This document shows, piece by piece, positions 16,680-26,856 of a stretch of 64,000 nt of DNA (positions within the stretch are counted from its first letter, which is position 1; the number at the start of each line of letters is the position of its first letter). The translations under genes were made by a program, and so were the position numbers. The stretch covers positions 1-64,000 of the forward strand of contig JAILFK010000010.1 in assembly GCA_024697595.1 (NCBI GenBank), given 5' to 3'. Source of the stretch: Lachnospiraceae bacterium (GTDB taxonomy: Bacteria > Bacillota > Clostridia > Lachnospirales > Lachnospiraceae). The notes beneath the pieces are model-generated. The model made no database searches, had not been told where the DNA came from, and saw nothing but the letters and a program-made list of their open reading frames with translations.

Positions 16680-17597
16680 CTAGCGTTGATTAAAAAAGTT
16701 TCTTGCTAATTCTTTATCCATGTTCATCTGATTGAAAAGTTGATCCAAATTTTCAAACTTTCTCTCTGGACGAATATATTCTAAGAATACAACTTGAACC
16801 ATTTTCTCATAGACATCACTATCAAAATCAAGAATATGGGTTTCCACACCAATTATCTTTTCTCCTGACACTGTTGGTTTTGTACCAATATTTGTGACGC
16901 CATGATATTTTCTGCTATCAATATATATTTCAGTTATATACACTCCATTAGGCGGCAACAACTTGTTATCAGGGGGCAAAAGATTTATTGTAGGCAAACC
17001 AAATTGTCTTCCCAAATGATTTCCATGTACCACCACACCCCAAAGAGAATATTTATAGCCCAAGAGAGAATTAGCAAAAGCTACATTTCCCTTTAAAATT
17101 TCATCTTTGATATAAGTACTTGAAATATCTCTATCATTGGCCTGTAATTTATCAATAACTTCCAACTCAAAATCATATTTATCAGCCAATACTTTCAATA
17201 AAGTTGTATCGCCTCGGCCTTTTTTGCCAAAACGAAAATCAGTTCCGCAGGTCATATATTTCATATTGAAATTATCAACTAATAATTCAATGAATTTCTC
17301 CGGTTCTAATTCTTTAATCTCTTTTTCAAAAGGACATTGTAGAAAAATATCAATCCCCTCTCGCTCCAACATACTTTGCTTTTCTTCATTGGTTATCAAC
17401 TGACCAAAGTATTTCTTTCCCAAGGTAATATTAGGCGACACATCAAAGCTAAGTACCAATGACTTATATCCAATGGCTGATTTTGATTTGATATTTTTGG
17501 CCAAAAGCTCATGGCCTTTATGCATCCCATCAAACTTGCCAACTGTAACCGCTGTATATTCAGTTATCTTTTCATAAATGGAATAAACCGTCTTCAT
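16680..17597 (-). CDS. ribF: Bifunctional riboflavin kinase / FAD synthetase
   Basis: Makes FMN from riboflavin and then FAD. The N-terminal FMN adenylyltransferase domain (about 1-165) has the nucleotidyltransferase motif GKFDGMHKGH. The C-terminal riboflavin kinase domain (about 175-305) has HGNHLGRQFGLPTINL, LPPNGVY and GVTNIGTKPTV. The length (305) is normal. It is the last gene of the nusA-infB operon, starting 3 bp after truB. No clear terminator follows it. FAD produced here would serve the flavoproteins elsewhere in the window. Confidence 0.96.
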   Translation of the reverse strand: MKTVYSIYEKITEYTAVTVGKFDGMHKGHELLAKNIKSKSAIGYKSLVLSFDVSPNITLGKKYFGQLITNEEKQSMLEREGIDIFLQCPFEKEIKELEPEKFIELLVDNFNMKYMTCGTDFRFGKKGRGDTTLLKVLADKYDFELEVIDKLQANDRDISSTYIKDEILKGNVAFANSLLGYKYSLWGVVVHGNHLGRQFGLPTINLLPPDNKLLPPNGVYITEIYIDSRKYHGVTNIGTKPTVSGEKIIGVETHILDFDSDVYEKMVQVVFLEYIRPERKFENLDQLFNQMNMDKELARNFFNQR

Positions 17598-17600
17598 ACA

Positions 17601-18509
17601 TTATGCCTCAAGAAACATTTTATTCGGCTTAAATGCCGTCTCTTTCTTTTCATAAACCCCAACAAAAGTGCCATCTGCCATATACATACGAACAAGTTGT
17701 CCATCATCTATTTGCAAATGTATATCTGTTTTATAATCCGTATCTTCTATCAAAACACTTCCACCATTAGCAAGAATTTTACTACATTTATCAAGCGCTT
17801 TAACTGAAGGATACTCATCTAAAGCTTCATCGATTCCTAAAATATAATCTTCTAAAGTTCCTTGATCTCTAAGACTTTCTATCTCAGACAGTTTCAAGGC
17901 ATCATCTATTTCAAAACCAGCAGCCCTCACTCTAACAAGACTATCCATTGCTGCACCACAATTTAATTTTTCTCCGATATCATTGCATAAAGTTCTGATA
18001 TAAGTCCCTTTAGAACAAGAAACCTCCATTGTCACAAAAGGCAAGCTTATATCAATAACATTTATCTCATGTATTGTTATAGGTCTTGGTTTTCTCTCAA
18101 TTACCTGACCCTTTCTTGCCAAATCCACAAGTTTTTGTCCATTCACCTTTAAAGCCGAATACATGGGCGGAATCTGTAATATATCTCCCACAAAACTATT
18201 GATAGCCTCAAGTAAACCGGTCTCTGAAACATCCACTTCTTTTTCCGATAAAATATTACCAGACATATCTTGAGTATCCGTGACAATCCCAAGACGCATT
18301 ACAGCTTTATAAGTTTTATCCCTATCTGTGAGAAAATCACATATCTTTGTAGCTTTTCCAATACAAATAGGAAGAACCCCTGTCGCATCAGGATCAAGGG
18401 TTCCAGTATGTCCAATCTTTTTAATTCCTAAAATTCCACGAAGTTTTGCCACCACGTCAAAGGATGTAAAACCCGCTTCTTTATATACATTTATAATTCC
18501 ACTTTTCAT
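17601..18509 (-). CDS. truB: tRNA pseudouridine(55) synthase
   Basis: Converts U55 in the T-loop of tRNAs to pseudouridine. The catalytic motif KKIGHTGTLDPDATGVL has D39 as the nucleophile; YKAVMRLG and CSKGTYIRTLCNDIG are further conserved blocks. The 302 residues include a C-terminal PUA-like region. The start follows the nrnA stop by one base with no good Shine-Dalgarno sequence, so translation is probably coupled to nrnA. Confidence 0.96.
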   Translation of the reverse strand: MKSGIINVYKEAGFTSFDVVAKLRGILGIKKIGHTGTLDPDATGVLPICIGKATKICDFLTDRDKTYKAVMRLGIVTDTQDMSGNILSEKEVDVSETGLLEAINSFVGDILQIPPMYSALKVNGQKLVDLARKGQVIERKPRPITIHEINVIDISLPFVTMEVSCSKGTYIRTLCNDIGEKLNCGAAMDSLVRVRAAGFEIDDALKLSEIESLRDQGTLEDYILGIDEALDEYPSVKALDKCSKILANGGSVLIEDTDYKTDIHLQIDDGQLVRMYMADGTFVGVYEKKETAFKPNKMFLEA

Positions 18510-18510
18510 A

Positions 18511-19464
18511 TTATAATTGTTTAGAAACCTCTTTTACAATCTCATCAATCATAGCCCAAGGATCATCACCTTTCATTCCAAATCCAGCAGCCATCTTATG
18601 ACCGCCTCCACCGAAATGAACAGCAATTTGAGATAAGTCTACCATTCCAGTTTTACATCTAGTACTAGCCTTGTACTCCTTGTCACCTAATTGATATAGG
18701 AATATTGCAACCTCCACATCCTTTGTAATTCTAAGCTGATTGACAATACCATCAAGATGTTTTGGCAAAACGTTATATTCCTTCATCTCCTCTTGAGTAA
18801 TAAAAGAAGCTAATATCTGACCATCTAAATACTTCTTACTCTTTAAAATTGCATGAGCCTGAACCAAATTTTGTTCGTAGGTTTTGGTGTAATATGTAGA
18901 ATCAATTATTCTAGAATAATCAATTCCTCTCTCCATCAAATCACCTGCAATCTCCATTGTTGATTTATGCGTACATGAATATTGAAAAACCCCTGTATCG
19001 TGAACCATACCAACATAAATACATTCAGCAATTTCTTTTGTGATCTTATCCGGTTCAATAGTTGTATAAAACAACTCACATGTAGAACTGGCATCTGGCA
19101 CAATGTAATTAGAATCAGCAAAGGCATCATTGCTCACATGGTGATCAATGCAGACCGTCCTTTTCGCTTTCTTAAAACACTCAAAGGAATCTCCTAATCT
19201 TGAACCATCTCCACAATCCATCACAAGGAACAAATCATATTCCTTGCCGACCGATTCCGAAGGAAGCTGTATTTCATCTGTATAATTTAAAAATTTAAAA
19301 ATATTAGGAATATTTTCAAGATAAATATCACATTTTACATCTGGAAAATATTTCTTTATGTAATTGTAAGCCGCCATTGTCGAGCCAACACAATCGCCAT
19401 CAGGTCTAATGTGTCCACCAATAGCTATAGATGAAGCATGTGCTATTTCCTTCTCGAAATCCAT
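18511..19464 (-). CDS. nrnA: DHH/DHHA1 phosphoesterase, nanoRNase/pAp phosphatase
   Basis: Degrades very short RNAs and 3'-phosphoadenosine 5'-phosphate in Firmicutes lacking Orn. The DHH-domain metal motifs are in order: GHIRPDGDCVGS (about 17-28), VMDCGDG (about 80-86), IDHHVSN (about 105-111), and the DHHA1 glycine-rich motif HFGGGGHKMAAGFGM near residue 290. The length (317) is typical. The start overlaps the rbfA stop (TAATG). This is the position NrnA relatives take in clostridial nusA-infB operons. Confidence 0.93.
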   Translation of the reverse strand: MDFEKEIAHASSIAIGGHIRPDGDCVGSTMAAYNYIKKYFPDVKCDIYLENIPNIFKFLNYTDEIQLPSESVGKEYDLFLVMDCGDGSRLGDSFECFKKAKRTVCIDHHVSNDAFADSNYIVPDASSTCELFYTTIEPDKITKEIAECIYVGMVHDTGVFQYSCTHKSTMEIAGDLMERGIDYSRIIDSTYYTKTYEQNLVQAHAILKSKKYLDGQILASFITQEEMKEYNVLPKHLDGIVNQLRITKDVEVAIFLYQLGDKEYKASTRCKTGMVDLSQIAVHFGGGGHKMAAGFGMKGDDPWAMIDEIVKEVSKQL

Positions 19465-19823
19465 TATTTACCTCCATTTACCTCGTCAATAAGTTTTGAC
19501 ATTCTAACACCATATTCAATAGATTGATCTAATATAAAATGAAGTTCTGGGGTATTTCTCAAATTAAGCTTTGAAGCCAATTGTCTTCTTATATAACCAG
19601 CTGAACTTGTTAACCCCTTAATTGTATCTTCTTGGAGTTTTTCATCACCAAGAACACTTATATATATTTTTGAAGTTTTGAGATCAGGCGCCACCTCAAC
19701 AGCAACAACGCTTGTCAATGTGGCATTAACCCTAGGGTCTTTTACATCATTTCTGATAATCTGACTCACTTCTCTTAAAACTTCTTCATTGATTCTTGTA
19801 TTTTTAATACTTCTCTTTTTCAT
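19464..19823 (-). CDS. rbfA: Ribosome-binding factor A
   Basis: A KH-like protein that helps mature the 30S subunit. The 119 residues carry family blocks: RINEEVLREVSQIIRNDVKDPRV (about 7-29), KIYISVLGDE, and YIRRQLASKLNLRNTPELHFILDQSIEYG. It starts immediately after the infB stop. Confidence 0.96.
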   Translation of the reverse strand: MKKRSIKNTRINEEVLREVSQIIRNDVKDPRVNATLTSVVAVEVAPDLKTSKIYISVLGDEKLQEDTIKGLTSSAGYIRRQLASKLNLRNTPELHFILDQSIEYGVRMSKLIDEVNGGK

Positions 19824-22523
19824 TTATCGTGGCACCTCTACCATAATATAAGACTCAATAACATCGCCTTCAGTAAACTCGCTAAAGCCTTCTACTACAA
19901 GACCACACTCATAACCAGCCTTAACTTCCTTCACATCATCTTTAAATCTCTTAAGTGAAGCCAAGTCTCCTTCAAATATCTGCTCACCATCACGCTGAAC
20001 TCTAACCTTACATCCTCTTTCAAATCTACCATCAAGAACATAAGAACCAGCAATATTTCCAACATCAGAAGCCTTGAATATCTGTCTAACCTCAGCATGT
20101 CCGATAATCTGCTCCTCATAGATAGGATCAAGCATACCCTTCATGGCAGCCTCCACATCCTCGATAGCATTGTAAATAACGCTGTAAAGTCTTATATCTA
20201 CGCCCTCTGAATCAGCAGTCTGTTTAGCCTGAGCATCTGGACGTACATTAAATCCGATAATAATAGCATTTGAAGCAGATGCTAAGATAACATCACTCTC
20301 ATTGATAGCACCAACACCACCGTGAATAACCTTTACAACAACTTCTTCATTTGAAAGCTTACCAAGTGACTGCTTAACAGCCTCAACAGATCCCTGAACA
20401 TCAGCCTTGACAATCAAATCAAGTTCCTTAACATTTCCTGACTGAATCTGTGAGAACAAGTCATCAAGAGACATCTTTGACTTAGTCTCCTCAATAAGTT
20501 TATTCTTGCCTTCAGAGATAAATGTCTCAGCAAAACTTCTAGCTTCCTTTTCATTGTCCATAGATACAAAGATTTCACCTGCATTAGGAACTTCGCTAAA
20601 TCCGATAATCTCAACTGGTGTTGAAGGAGTAGCAGTCTTTAATCTCTTACCATTTTCATCAACCATAGCACGAACTTTACCGTAAGAGCTTCCAGCTGCA
20701 ATTGGATCACCTACATGAAGTGTTCCTTTTTGTACCAATACAGTTGCAACCGTACCACGCCCCTTATCAAGACGAGCCTCAACAACCAAACCTCTAGCAT
20801 TTCTCTTTGGATTTGCTTTTAATTCCAAAACTTCAGCTGTAAGAAGAATCATATCCAATAAATTGTCGATTCCTTCTCCTGTATGAGCTGAAACTGGACA
20901 GAAAATTGTACTTCCACCCCAGTCTTCAGGAATCAATTCATACTCAGATAATTCCTGCTTAACTCTCTCAATGTTAGCACTTGGCTTATCAATCTTGTTG
21001 ATAGCAACAATAATCTCAATTCCAGCAGCCTTGGCATGGTTTATAGCCTCAATAGTCTGTGGCATAACACCATCATCTGCCGCAACAACCAAAATAGCAA
21101 TATCAGTCGAATTAGCACCTCTCATACGCATTGCAGTAAACGCCTCATGTCCAGGTGTATCAAGAAATGTAATCTTTTGTCCGTTAGCTGAAACCATATA
21201 AGCACCGATGTGCTGTGTGATTCCACCAGCTTCTCTATCTGTAACCTTAGTATCACGAATTGCATCAAGAAGTGATGTCTTACCATGATCAACGTGTCCC
21301 ATTACACAGACAACAGGTGGACGACTCTTGAGAAGCTCTTCTGGTTCTTCCTCTTCCTTCAAGAGTTCTGCAATAACATCAACCTTCACCTCATGCTCAC
21401 AGATATAATTAAACTCTAACGCAATCTCTTCCGCTTGATCAAAATCAATATCATGATTAACTGTGATCATAACACCCTTCATAAATAATTTCTTTACAAT
21501 CATAGAAGGCTGTATCTTCATTCTGTCAGCCAATTCTCTTACAGTCATTGTATCTGGCAATGTGATTGTACGAATCTCATCATCGGCAGGAAGCTGTTGC
21601 TTTGGTTGTGGCTTAGACTTTTTCTTACCACCATTTTTCTCAAGATTTACATATCTCTCCTGCTTCTTAGACTTATCCTTGCCATAATCATGTTGTTTCT
21701 TTCTCTTGTCATCACGATTATTTCTACTGTCTTTAGATGGCTTGTGATCCATTACTGGTGCAGCATCAACACTTTGTTCCTTATTAAATCCACCTTTTCT
21801 ATCATTGTTTTTAAATGACTTATTGTCATCTCTTCTATTATCGCGTCTATCATTTCTTGAAGAATTGAATTTATCATTTTCTCCAGCTCTATGTCTAGCA
21901 CTTGGTCTCTCAGACTCACTCATCTGTCTAGGCTTAATAGGTCTATCACTTCTATTGTTTCTGTCATTAGACTTATTAGCAGCCTCCTTTGAACGTCTCT
22001 CTCTCTGTTCCTGAGCCTCTCTACGAGCTTCTTCTTCTCTTATACGGTGTGAAGGGCGAACTGTTCTTTCACCTTCAGGTCTAACAGTAATTCTACCTCT
22101 TTGAGGTCTATCGTTCTGCTGATTGTTTCTTCTATCGTCGTTTCTACGATCCCCTCTATTTTTTTCACCATCACGTCTATGTCTAGGATTAGAACTTAAC
22201 TGAGTATTAAATACCGCTGATACATTTTTCTTTTTCTTTGGCTCATCAACTTTATCCTCTGTTTTTTCAGAAACTTTAGCATCTGATTTTTCTCCAGTTT
22301 TTTTAGCTTTATTATCATCAGAAACCTCTGTTTTCTTCTCAACTTTTTTTGTCTCTGAAGAATCAGACTTTTTGCCAAACTTCTTTTGAACCATATTTAA
22401 AACATCACCTTCAATTCCGCTCTGATGTTTTACCTCAATCCCCTGTGAACCTAAATATTCAATAATATCCTTTGAATTAATATCATATTCTTTAGCCAAT
22501 TCGTATATCTTAACTTTTGCCAT
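19824..22523 (-). CDS. infB: Translation initiation factor IF-2
   Basis: GTPase that brings fMet-tRNA to the 30S subunit. The 899 residues comprise: an IF2-N domain (1-50); a highly charged, low-complexity linker rich in K, R, D, N and E (about 52-312); a second IF2-N domain (about 318-376); the G domain with G1 GHVDHGKT (409-416), DTPGHE and NKID; then domains II, III and the fMet-tRNA-binding C2 domain. Start: ATG with GGAGG. The linker is long for Firmicutes and has many RRDDR-type repeats, typical of Lachnospiraceae IF-2. Confidence 0.98.
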   Translation of the reverse strand: MAKVKIYELAKEYDINSKDIIEYLGSQGIEVKHQSGIEGDVLNMVQKKFGKKSDSSETKKVEKKTEVSDDNKAKKTGEKSDAKVSEKTEDKVDEPKKKKNVSAVFNTQLSSNPRHRRDGEKNRGDRRNDDRRNNQQNDRPQRGRITVRPEGERTVRPSHRIREEEARREAQEQRERRSKEAANKSNDRNNRSDRPIKPRQMSESERPSARHRAGENDKFNSSRNDRRDNRRDDNKSFKNNDRKGGFNKEQSVDAAPVMDHKPSKDSRNNRDDKRKKQHDYGKDKSKKQERYVNLEKNGGKKKSKPQPKQQLPADDEIRTITLPDTMTVRELADRMKIQPSMIVKKLFMKGVMITVNHDIDFDQAEEIALEFNYICEHEVKVDVIAELLKEEEEPEELLKSRPPVVCVMGHVDHGKTSLLDAIRDTKVTDREAGGITQHIGAYMVSANGQKITFLDTPGHEAFTAMRMRGANSTDIAILVVAADDGVMPQTIEAINHAKAAGIEIIVAINKIDKPSANIERVKQELSEYELIPEDWGGSTIFCPVSAHTGEGIDNLLDMILLTAEVLELKANPKRNARGLVVEARLDKGRGTVATVLVQKGTLHVGDPIAAGSSYGKVRAMVDENGKRLKTATPSTPVEIIGFSEVPNAGEIFVSMDNEKEARSFAETFISEGKNKLIEETKSKMSLDDLFSQIQSGNVKELDLIVKADVQGSVEAVKQSLGKLSNEEVVVKVIHGGVGAINESDVILASASNAIIIGFNVRPDAQAKQTADSEGVDIRLYSVIYNAIEDVEAAMKGMLDPIYEEQIIGHAEVRQIFKASDVGNIAGSYVLDGRFERGCKVRVQRDGEQIFEGDLASLKRFKDDVKEVKAGYECGLVVEGFSEFTEGDVIESYIMVEVPR

Positions 22524-22551
22524 GTATCGTTTCCTCCATTATTCTGTAGTC

Positions 22552-22851
22552 CTAGACAATTTTATTTTTAATTGCATTTGCAAAATTTTCATCACATATT
22601 GCAAGAGAAGCACGAAAACGTTTACCAATAGCATTTCCTAACACTTCTTTATTCCAACCATATATAATTTCACAATTGTAATATTCACATGTATTATTAA
22701 ACTTCTTTTTTGTATTGTCAGAAGCATCCTCCGCCAAAATCACTAAGAAAGCTGTTCCTTCTTTTACAGCCTTCTCTGTGGCAAATTCACCGCTGACAAC
22801 AACTCCCGCTTTTTGTGCTATTCCTAGCATTCCCAATGCTTTATCCTGCAT
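22552..22851 (-). CDS. L7Ae-family RNA-binding protein YlxQ
   Basis: A 99-residue member of the L7Ae/L30e/S12e family, which binds kink-turn RNA in other members. The N-terminal block MLGIAQKAGVVVSGEFATEKAV is the family signature. The specific target of YlxQ is not established. It overlaps the ylxR stop (TAATG) and precedes infB, the standard Firmicutes order. Confidence 0.9.
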   Translation of the reverse strand: MQDKALGMLGIAQKAGVVVSGEFATEKAVKEGTAFLVILAEDASDNTKKKFNNTCEYYNCEIIYGWNKEVLGNAIGKRFRASLAICDENFANAIKNKIV

Positions 22852-23108
22852 TAACTAATCTCCTGCTTTACAATTTCAATTAATGTCATAGGCATCTTAC
22901 ATTTTAACGAGCGTTCGAACCCTTTATTCTTCAATGCCAGTTTTAAGCATTCTTCCTTTGAGCATAAATATGCGCTTCGACCATTATTCTTGTGGGAATA
23001 ATCTAATACAATTTCCTGATCTCGCTTTGTAATCTTAAGCATCTCATTTTTAGGATGCATTTTATTACACCCCACACATTTTCTCATCGGAATTCTCTTA
23101 TCACTCAT
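22851..23108 (-). CDS. YlxR/RnpM family RNA-binding protein
   Basis: An 85-residue member of the YlxR (DUF448) family, with the defining N-terminal block RKCVGCNKMHPKNEMLKI and NGRSAYLCSKEECL. In Bacillus the homologue (renamed RnpM) binds RNase P RNA; transfer of that role to this protein is inference. Between nusA and ylxQ, as usual. Confidence 0.92.
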   Translation of the reverse strand: MSDKRIPMRKCVGCNKMHPKNEMLKITKRDQEIVLDYSHKNNGRSAYLCSKEECLKLALKNKGFERSLKCKMPMTLIEIVKQEIS

Positions 23109-23111
23109 AAA

Positions 23112-24296
23112 TTATTCTTCATCCGCATTATCATCATTATCTTCAGAATCAAAATTCTCTTCATCATCAAAGAATTCATCATCCTCATCATAATCATCAT
23201 AATAATCGTCTTCTTCGCCAGCGCCATCCATTTGGAATATTTCAACCCACTCTGGATCTTCATTAGCCTGACTTAAATTCTTGATATCAATCTTGTATCC
23301 TGTAAGTCTAGCAGCAAGACGAGCATTTTGTCCCTCGCGTCCAATAGCAAGACTCAATTGATAATCCGGAACAATAACCTTTGCAGTTTTTTCATCCACA
23401 TCAGCAACAACAGCCATAACCTCTGCTGGACTAAGTGCATTTTGAATCAAGATTGCTGGAGTCTCGCTCCACTCGATAATATCAATCTTTTCACCTTGTA
23501 ACTCATCAACCACGTTGTTTACACGGTCACCATTTACACCTACACAAGCACCAACTGCATCCACATCCTCATCAGTTGAAGATACAGCCATCTTTGTTCT
23601 ACTTCCTGCCTCTCTGGCAATAGACTTAATCTCAACAATTCCATCCTTTATCTCTGATACTTCTTCCTCAAATAGGCATCTAACAAGATTTGGATGCGAT
23701 CTTGAAACATTTACTCTAATTCCACGTTTACCATTCTTAACATCTACGATATATACCTTAAGTCTATCTGTCGGCTCAAAATGTTCACCCTTAACCTGTT
23801 CATTCTCAGAAAGATAACCATCAGTTTTGCCTAGATTAACACTGATATTTTTTCCCATATATCTCTGCACAATTCCGGTGACTGCAGTATTGATAAGAGT
23901 AGAATACTCTTCCTCTATCAACTCACTCTCAACCTCACGAATCTTTTGAGTGAAATTGCTTCTACAATTTGTTGCAGCTAAACGACCAAACTCTTTTGAA
24001 TTGATTTCAACATTTACCACATCACCAATCTGATATGAGCCATCTATCTCAAGCGCTTTTTCCAAGCTAATTTCCTCATCCATATTCTCAACCGCCTCAA
24101 CAACAGTCTTAGCAGCAATTATATGATATTCAAATGTCTCTGGATTAATATCAATTGTGATATTATCACATTTACCATATGTATTCTTGCATGCATTATA
24201 CAAAGCACTGTAAATTACATCCACAAGAATCTCCTTTGGAATCTGCTTCTCCTTTTCAAGTAGATTAACTGCCTCTAACAATTCATTATTTTTCAT
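23112..24296 (-). CDS. nusA: Transcription termination/antitermination protein NusA
   Basis: Binds RNA polymerase and nascent RNA to control pausing, termination and antitermination. The 394 residues consist of an N-terminal polymerase-binding domain (1-130), an S1 domain (about 135-200), and two KH domains (about 205-345, including VGACVGVNGDRVNNVV and SLAIGREGQNARLAARL). A strongly acidic tail (about 358-394, mostly D and E with Y/F) replaces the AR repeats of enterobacteria. Start: ATG with AGGAGG. Second gene of the operon after rimP. Confidence 0.97.
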   Translation of the reverse strand: MKNNELLEAVNLLEKEKQIPKEILVDVIYSALYNACKNTYGKCDNITIDINPETFEYHIIAAKTVVEAVENMDEEISLEKALEIDGSYQIGDVVNVEINSKEFGRLAATNCRSNFTQKIREVESELIEEEYSTLINTAVTGIVQRYMGKNISVNLGKTDGYLSENEQVKGEHFEPTDRLKVYIVDVKNGKRGIRVNVSRSHPNLVRCLFEEEVSEIKDGIVEIKSIAREAGSRTKMAVSSTDEDVDAVGACVGVNGDRVNNVVDELQGEKIDIIEWSETPAILIQNALSPAEVMAVVADVDEKTAKVIVPDYQLSLAIGREGQNARLAARLTGYKIDIKNLSQANEDPEWVEIFQMDGAGEEDDYYDDYDEDDEFFDDEENFDSEDNDDNADEE

Positions 24297-24314
24297 TTTG
24301 GTTTTTCCTCCTGT

Positions 24315-24779
24315 TTAAAAATCAAATGATAAACGAATAAGAGAAATATCACTTTTATTAAATGTCATCTCGTCATCGTCAGTTTCAATAGTTATTTGTT
24401 CATTATCATAGCTCTTAAGTATTCCTGAGAATTCCTTTTGCTTATCGATAGCCTTATAAGTATGAATATCAACAGCTTTGCCGACACTCCTTTCAAAATC
24501 CTTATCCTTTTTTAAAGGTCTTCCAAGCCCTGGAGAACTCACCTCAAAAATGTAAGGATCAGATATGTAATCATATTGATCTAGAAGTTCGTTCATCTCC
24601 CTACTCACATCAACACAATCATTAATTGTAATTCCACCCGGCTTATCGATATAAGCTCTCAGGTAATAATCCTGTCCTTCTTTCACATATTCAACATCCA
24701 CCAGCTCGAAACCCATTCGATCAAGAATCGGTTGAATAAGCTCTTCCGTTCTACTCTCATAATCTTTTCTTTGAGACAT
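24315..24779 (-). CDS. rimP: Ribosome maturation factor RimP
   Basis: Assists assembly of the 30S subunit. The 154 residues show the family blocks: GFELVDVEYVKEG (about 18-30), LRAYIDKPGGITINDC (about 34-49), YIFEVSSPGLGRPLKKDKDF (about 78-97) and a small SH3-like C-terminal domain. First gene of the nusA-infB operon. The site before its ATG is GGTGG, moderately strong; no convincing separate promoter is visible in the 54 bp before it. Confidence 0.96.
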   Translation of the reverse strand: MSQRKDYESRTEELIQPILDRMGFELVDVEYVKEGQDYYLRAYIDKPGGITINDCVDVSREMNELLDQYDYISDPYIFEVSSPGLGRPLKKDKDFERSVGKAVDIHTYKAIDKQKEFSGILKSYDNEQITIETDDDEMTFNKSDISLIRLSFDF

Positions 24780-24833
24780 AAAACCACCATCCTTATTTTT
24801 CTATAAACAGATAATAATTTTCTGTATAAACAA

Positions 24834-24861
24834 TTGAGAGTGGAACAAGTTCCACTCTCAA
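24834..24861 (-). terminator. Hairpin terminator after tRNA-Glu
   Basis: A perfect 12-bp stem (TTGAGAGTGGAA / TTCCACTCTCAA, 4-base loop) starts 21 bp after the tRNA 3' end, followed on the minus strand by TTGTTTATA. The T-run is short, so it may terminate only partly and let some transcripts continue into rimP. Confidence 0.7.
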
Positions 24862-24881
24862 ACTAGTAACAATATTCAAAA

Positions 24882-24953
24882 CAGTTCCTAGGGGAATCGA
24901 ACCCCTGTTTTCGCCGTGAGAGGGCGACGTCTTAACCGCTTGACCAAGGAACC
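24882..24953 (-). tRNA. tRNA-Glu (anticodon CUC)
   Basis: Folds as a full cloverleaf on the minus strand: acceptor GGTTCCT with AGGAACT (closing G1-U72 wobble), a D-arm with GGTCAAGCGGTTAAGAC, anticodon stem TCGCC/GGCGA around the loop CTCTCAC (anticodon CTC), and a T-arm AGGGGTTCGATTCCCCT. The discriminator is G and CCA is not encoded. Glu identity follows from the anticodon; it reads GAG, complementing the UUC isoacceptor that must exist elsewhere. Confidence 0.95.
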
Positions 24954-24956
24954 TCA

Positions 24957-24978
24957 CTTGTTGCCGCTCGCGACAACA
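24957..24978 (-). other. Small hairpin in the 5' leader of the tRNA-Glu precursor
   Basis: On the minus strand TTGTTGTC pairs with GGCAACAA (8 bp with one U-G pair, loop GCGAGC), ending three bases before the tRNA 5' end. It lies between the promoter and the mature tRNA and so would be in the RNase P substrate leader. Confidence 0.5.
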
Positions 24979-24984
24979 AAATGT

Positions 24985-25013
24985 ATATTACACGAATATA
25001 TATCATTCGTCAA
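24985..25013 (-). promoter_or_regulatory. Sigma-A promoter of tRNA-Glu
   Basis: On the minus strand TTGACG, 17 bases, TAATAT, about 32 bases before the tRNA. Near consensus; it marks the tRNA as independent of galE upstream. Confidence 0.85.
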
Positions 25014-25050
25014 CCCCTTTTTTCAAAAAAATCTGAAAAAATAGTTTTTT

Positions 25051-26067
25051 TTATGATTCGTATCCGTTAGGGTTATTTTTCTGCCAATTCCAAGAGTCTC
25101 GACACATATCCTCAATGCCATATTTTGCAACCCATCCTAGCTCTTCTTTAGCCTTTGTTGCATCAGAATAACATGTGGCAATATCTCCAGCTCTCCTCTC
25201 CTTAATCTGATAAGGAATCTTGATATCATTAGCTTTCTCAAAGTTCTTTACAATATCAAGAACAGAATATCCAACCCCTGTTCCAAGATTATAAATGCAA
25301 AGTCCTGCATTATCTTCTATCTTCTTCAATGCCTTTACATGACCATTTGCAAGATCCACCACATGAATATAATCTCTCACGCCTGTTCCATCCGGTGTGT
25401 CATAATCGTTTCCAAACACACCAAGTTCAGGCAACTTGCCAACTGCAACTTGAGTAATGTATGGCATAAGATTGTTTGGAATACCGTTAGGATTCTCTCC
25501 CATAGTTCCTGATGGATGAGCCCCAATAGGATTGAAATATCTAAGTAAAATTACATTCCATTCATCATCAGCCTTTTGCATATCAGATAAAATCTGCTCC
25601 AACATAGACTTTGTCCATCCATATGGATTAGTACACTCGCCCTTTGGGCATTCCTCTGTAATAGGTATCTGTGCTGGATTTCCATATACTGTAGCTGATG
25701 AAGAAAAGATAATATTCTTACAATTATTCTGTCTCATAACATCTACCAAAGTCAAAGTTCCTGAGATGTTATTCTCATAATATTCCCAAGGTTTTTGAAC
25801 AGATTCACCTACAGCTTTAAGTCCAGCAAAATGAATACATGCATCAATATCATTTTCCTTAAATACTTTATTTAAGCAATCTCTATCTAAAATATCTCCC
25901 TTATAAAACTTCACCTTCTTGCCTGTCAAAGCCTCAACACGCTCAAGTGATTTCTCTGAAGAATTAGACAAATTATCATAAACAACAACATCATAACCTG
26001 AATTTTGTAACTCAACACAAGTATGACTTCCAATATAACCAGCACCGCCTGTAACTAAAATTGCCAT
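25051..26067 (-). CDS. galE: UDP-glucose 4-epimerase
   Basis: Interconverts UDP-glucose and UDP-galactose using tightly bound NAD. A short-chain dehydrogenase fold of 338 residues: the NAD motif [10 protein letters not shown] (about 6-15), SSSATVYG, the catalytic Y-x3-K as NPYGWTKSM, and [12 protein letters not shown]. Length and motifs are typical of group 2 GalE. It stands alone between rplT and tRNA-Glu, with no other galactose gene beside it. Start: ATG with AAGGAGG at 8 bases. Confidence 0.96.
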   Translation of the reverse strand: MAILVTGGAGYIGSHTCVELQNSGYDVVVYDNLSNSSEKSLERVEALTGKKVKFYKGDILDRDCLNKVFKENDIDACIHFAGLKAVGESVQKPWEYYENNISGTLTLVDVMRQNNCKNIIFSSSATVYGNPAQIPITEECPKGECTNPYGWTKSMLEQILSDMQKADDEWNVILLRYFNPIGAHPSGTMGENPNGIPNNLMPYITQVAVGKLPELGVFGNDYDTPDGTGVRDYIHVVDLANGHVKALKKIEDNAGLCIYNLGTGVGYSVLDIVKNFEKANDIKIPYQIKERRAGDIATCYSDATKAKEELGWVAKYGIEDMCRDSWNWQKNNPNGYES

Positions 26068-26108
26068 CGTGCTTTCCTCCTTAAATGAATTTATCTTTAC
26101 GATTAACT

Positions 26109-26137
26109 AATATAACACATTCCTATTTAAATATAAA
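26109..26137 (-). promoter_or_regulatory. Possible promoter of galE
   Basis: On the minus strand TTTATA, 17 bases, TATATT, about 41 bases before the galE start. The -35 is weak, so this is a tentative assignment in an AT-rich stretch. Confidence 0.4.
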
Positions 26138-26194
26138 CAAATTTACGTATTATTCCTGTAAATTCCAGATAAAAAACGTGTCACAATGTGCAAT

Positions 26195-26232
26195 AAAAAA
26201 GGATGCCACCTGTAAATACAGGATAACATCCT
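26195..26232 (-). terminator. Rho-independent terminator of infC-rpmI-rplT
   Basis: On the minus strand AGGATG pairs with CATCCT, enclosing an inner CCTGT/ACAGG helix, followed by TTTTTTATTG. It begins 25 bp after the rplT stop. Confidence 0.85.
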
Positions 26233-26257
26233 AACTGAGTTTTTATACTTATCTAAA

Positions 26258-26614
26258 TTAAGCAACGTTCTTCTTTGCAAGTTCTACTAACTCTGCAAAT
26301 CCTTCAGAATCATTTACAGCTAATTCTGCAAGCATCTTACGGTTCATCTCTACGCCTGCAACCTTAAGACCATACATAAACTTGCTGTATGAAAGACCAT
26401 TAAGTCTTGCTGCTGCGTTGATACGAGCAATCCATAACTGTCTCATCTGTCTCTTTCTCTGCTTACGTCCAGCGTATGAGCTTGTAAGAGCTCTCATAAC
26501 TGACTGCTTAGCTACACGGTACTGCTTAGAGCGAGCGCCTCTGTAACCCTTTGCCATCTTTAATACTCTATTATGCTTTTTCTTAGCGTTTAATCCGCCT
26601 TTAATTCTTGCCAT
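26258..26614 (-). CDS. rplT: 50S ribosomal protein L20
   Basis: Early 23S rRNA-binding assembly protein and, in Bacillus and E. coli, repressor of its own operon. The 118 residues match throughout, for example [25 protein letters not shown] and [20 protein letters not shown]. Start: ATG with AAGGAGG. Together with the leader upstream of infC it forms a likely feedback loop. Confidence 0.98.
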   Translation of the reverse strand: MARIKGGLNAKKKHNRVLKMAKGYRGARSKQYRVAKQSVMRALTSSYAGRKQRKRQMRQLWIARINAAARLNGLSYSKFMYGLKVAGVEMNRKMLAELAVNDSEGFAELVELAKKNVA

Positions 26615-26639
26615 TTTAAATTCCTCCTTAACCTATTAC

Positions 26640-26837
26640 TTAGCCATAAGGTAAAACCTTTTTCATTGTCTTAACATTTGTTGAATCTGTCATTGCAGAC
26701 TTTCTAAGATTTCTCTTTCTCTTTGTTGTCTTCTTGGTTAAGATATGGCTCTTATAAGCTTTATTTCTCTTTAACTTTCCTGTTCCTGTTGTAGAAAAAC
26801 GCTTTGCAGCTGCTCTTTTTGTCTTAATCTTTGGCAT
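26640..26837 (-). CDS. rpmI: 50S ribosomal protein L35
   Basis: A 65-residue basic protein with the family blocks [13 protein letters not shown] and [17 protein letters not shown]. It lies between infC and rplT in the universal order. Start: ATG with AAGGAGG. Confidence 0.97.
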   Translation of the reverse strand: MPKIKTKRAAAKRFSTTGTGKLKRNKAYKSHILTKKTTKRKRNLRKSAMTDSTNVKTMKKVLPYG

Positions 26838-26856
26838 GATATTCTTCCTCCTTAAA

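Noticed and set aside
21800..22200. Low-complexity R/D/N-rich coding region considered as a frameshift or repeat insertion
   Set aside because: The frame is continuous and such a charged linker is a normal feature of IF-2 in this group.
24834..24861. Hairpin before rimP considered as an rimP leader attenuator
   Set aside because: It directly follows tRNA-Glu and lies over 50 bases from the rimP ribosome-binding site; no alternative pairing was seen. I call it the tRNA terminator.
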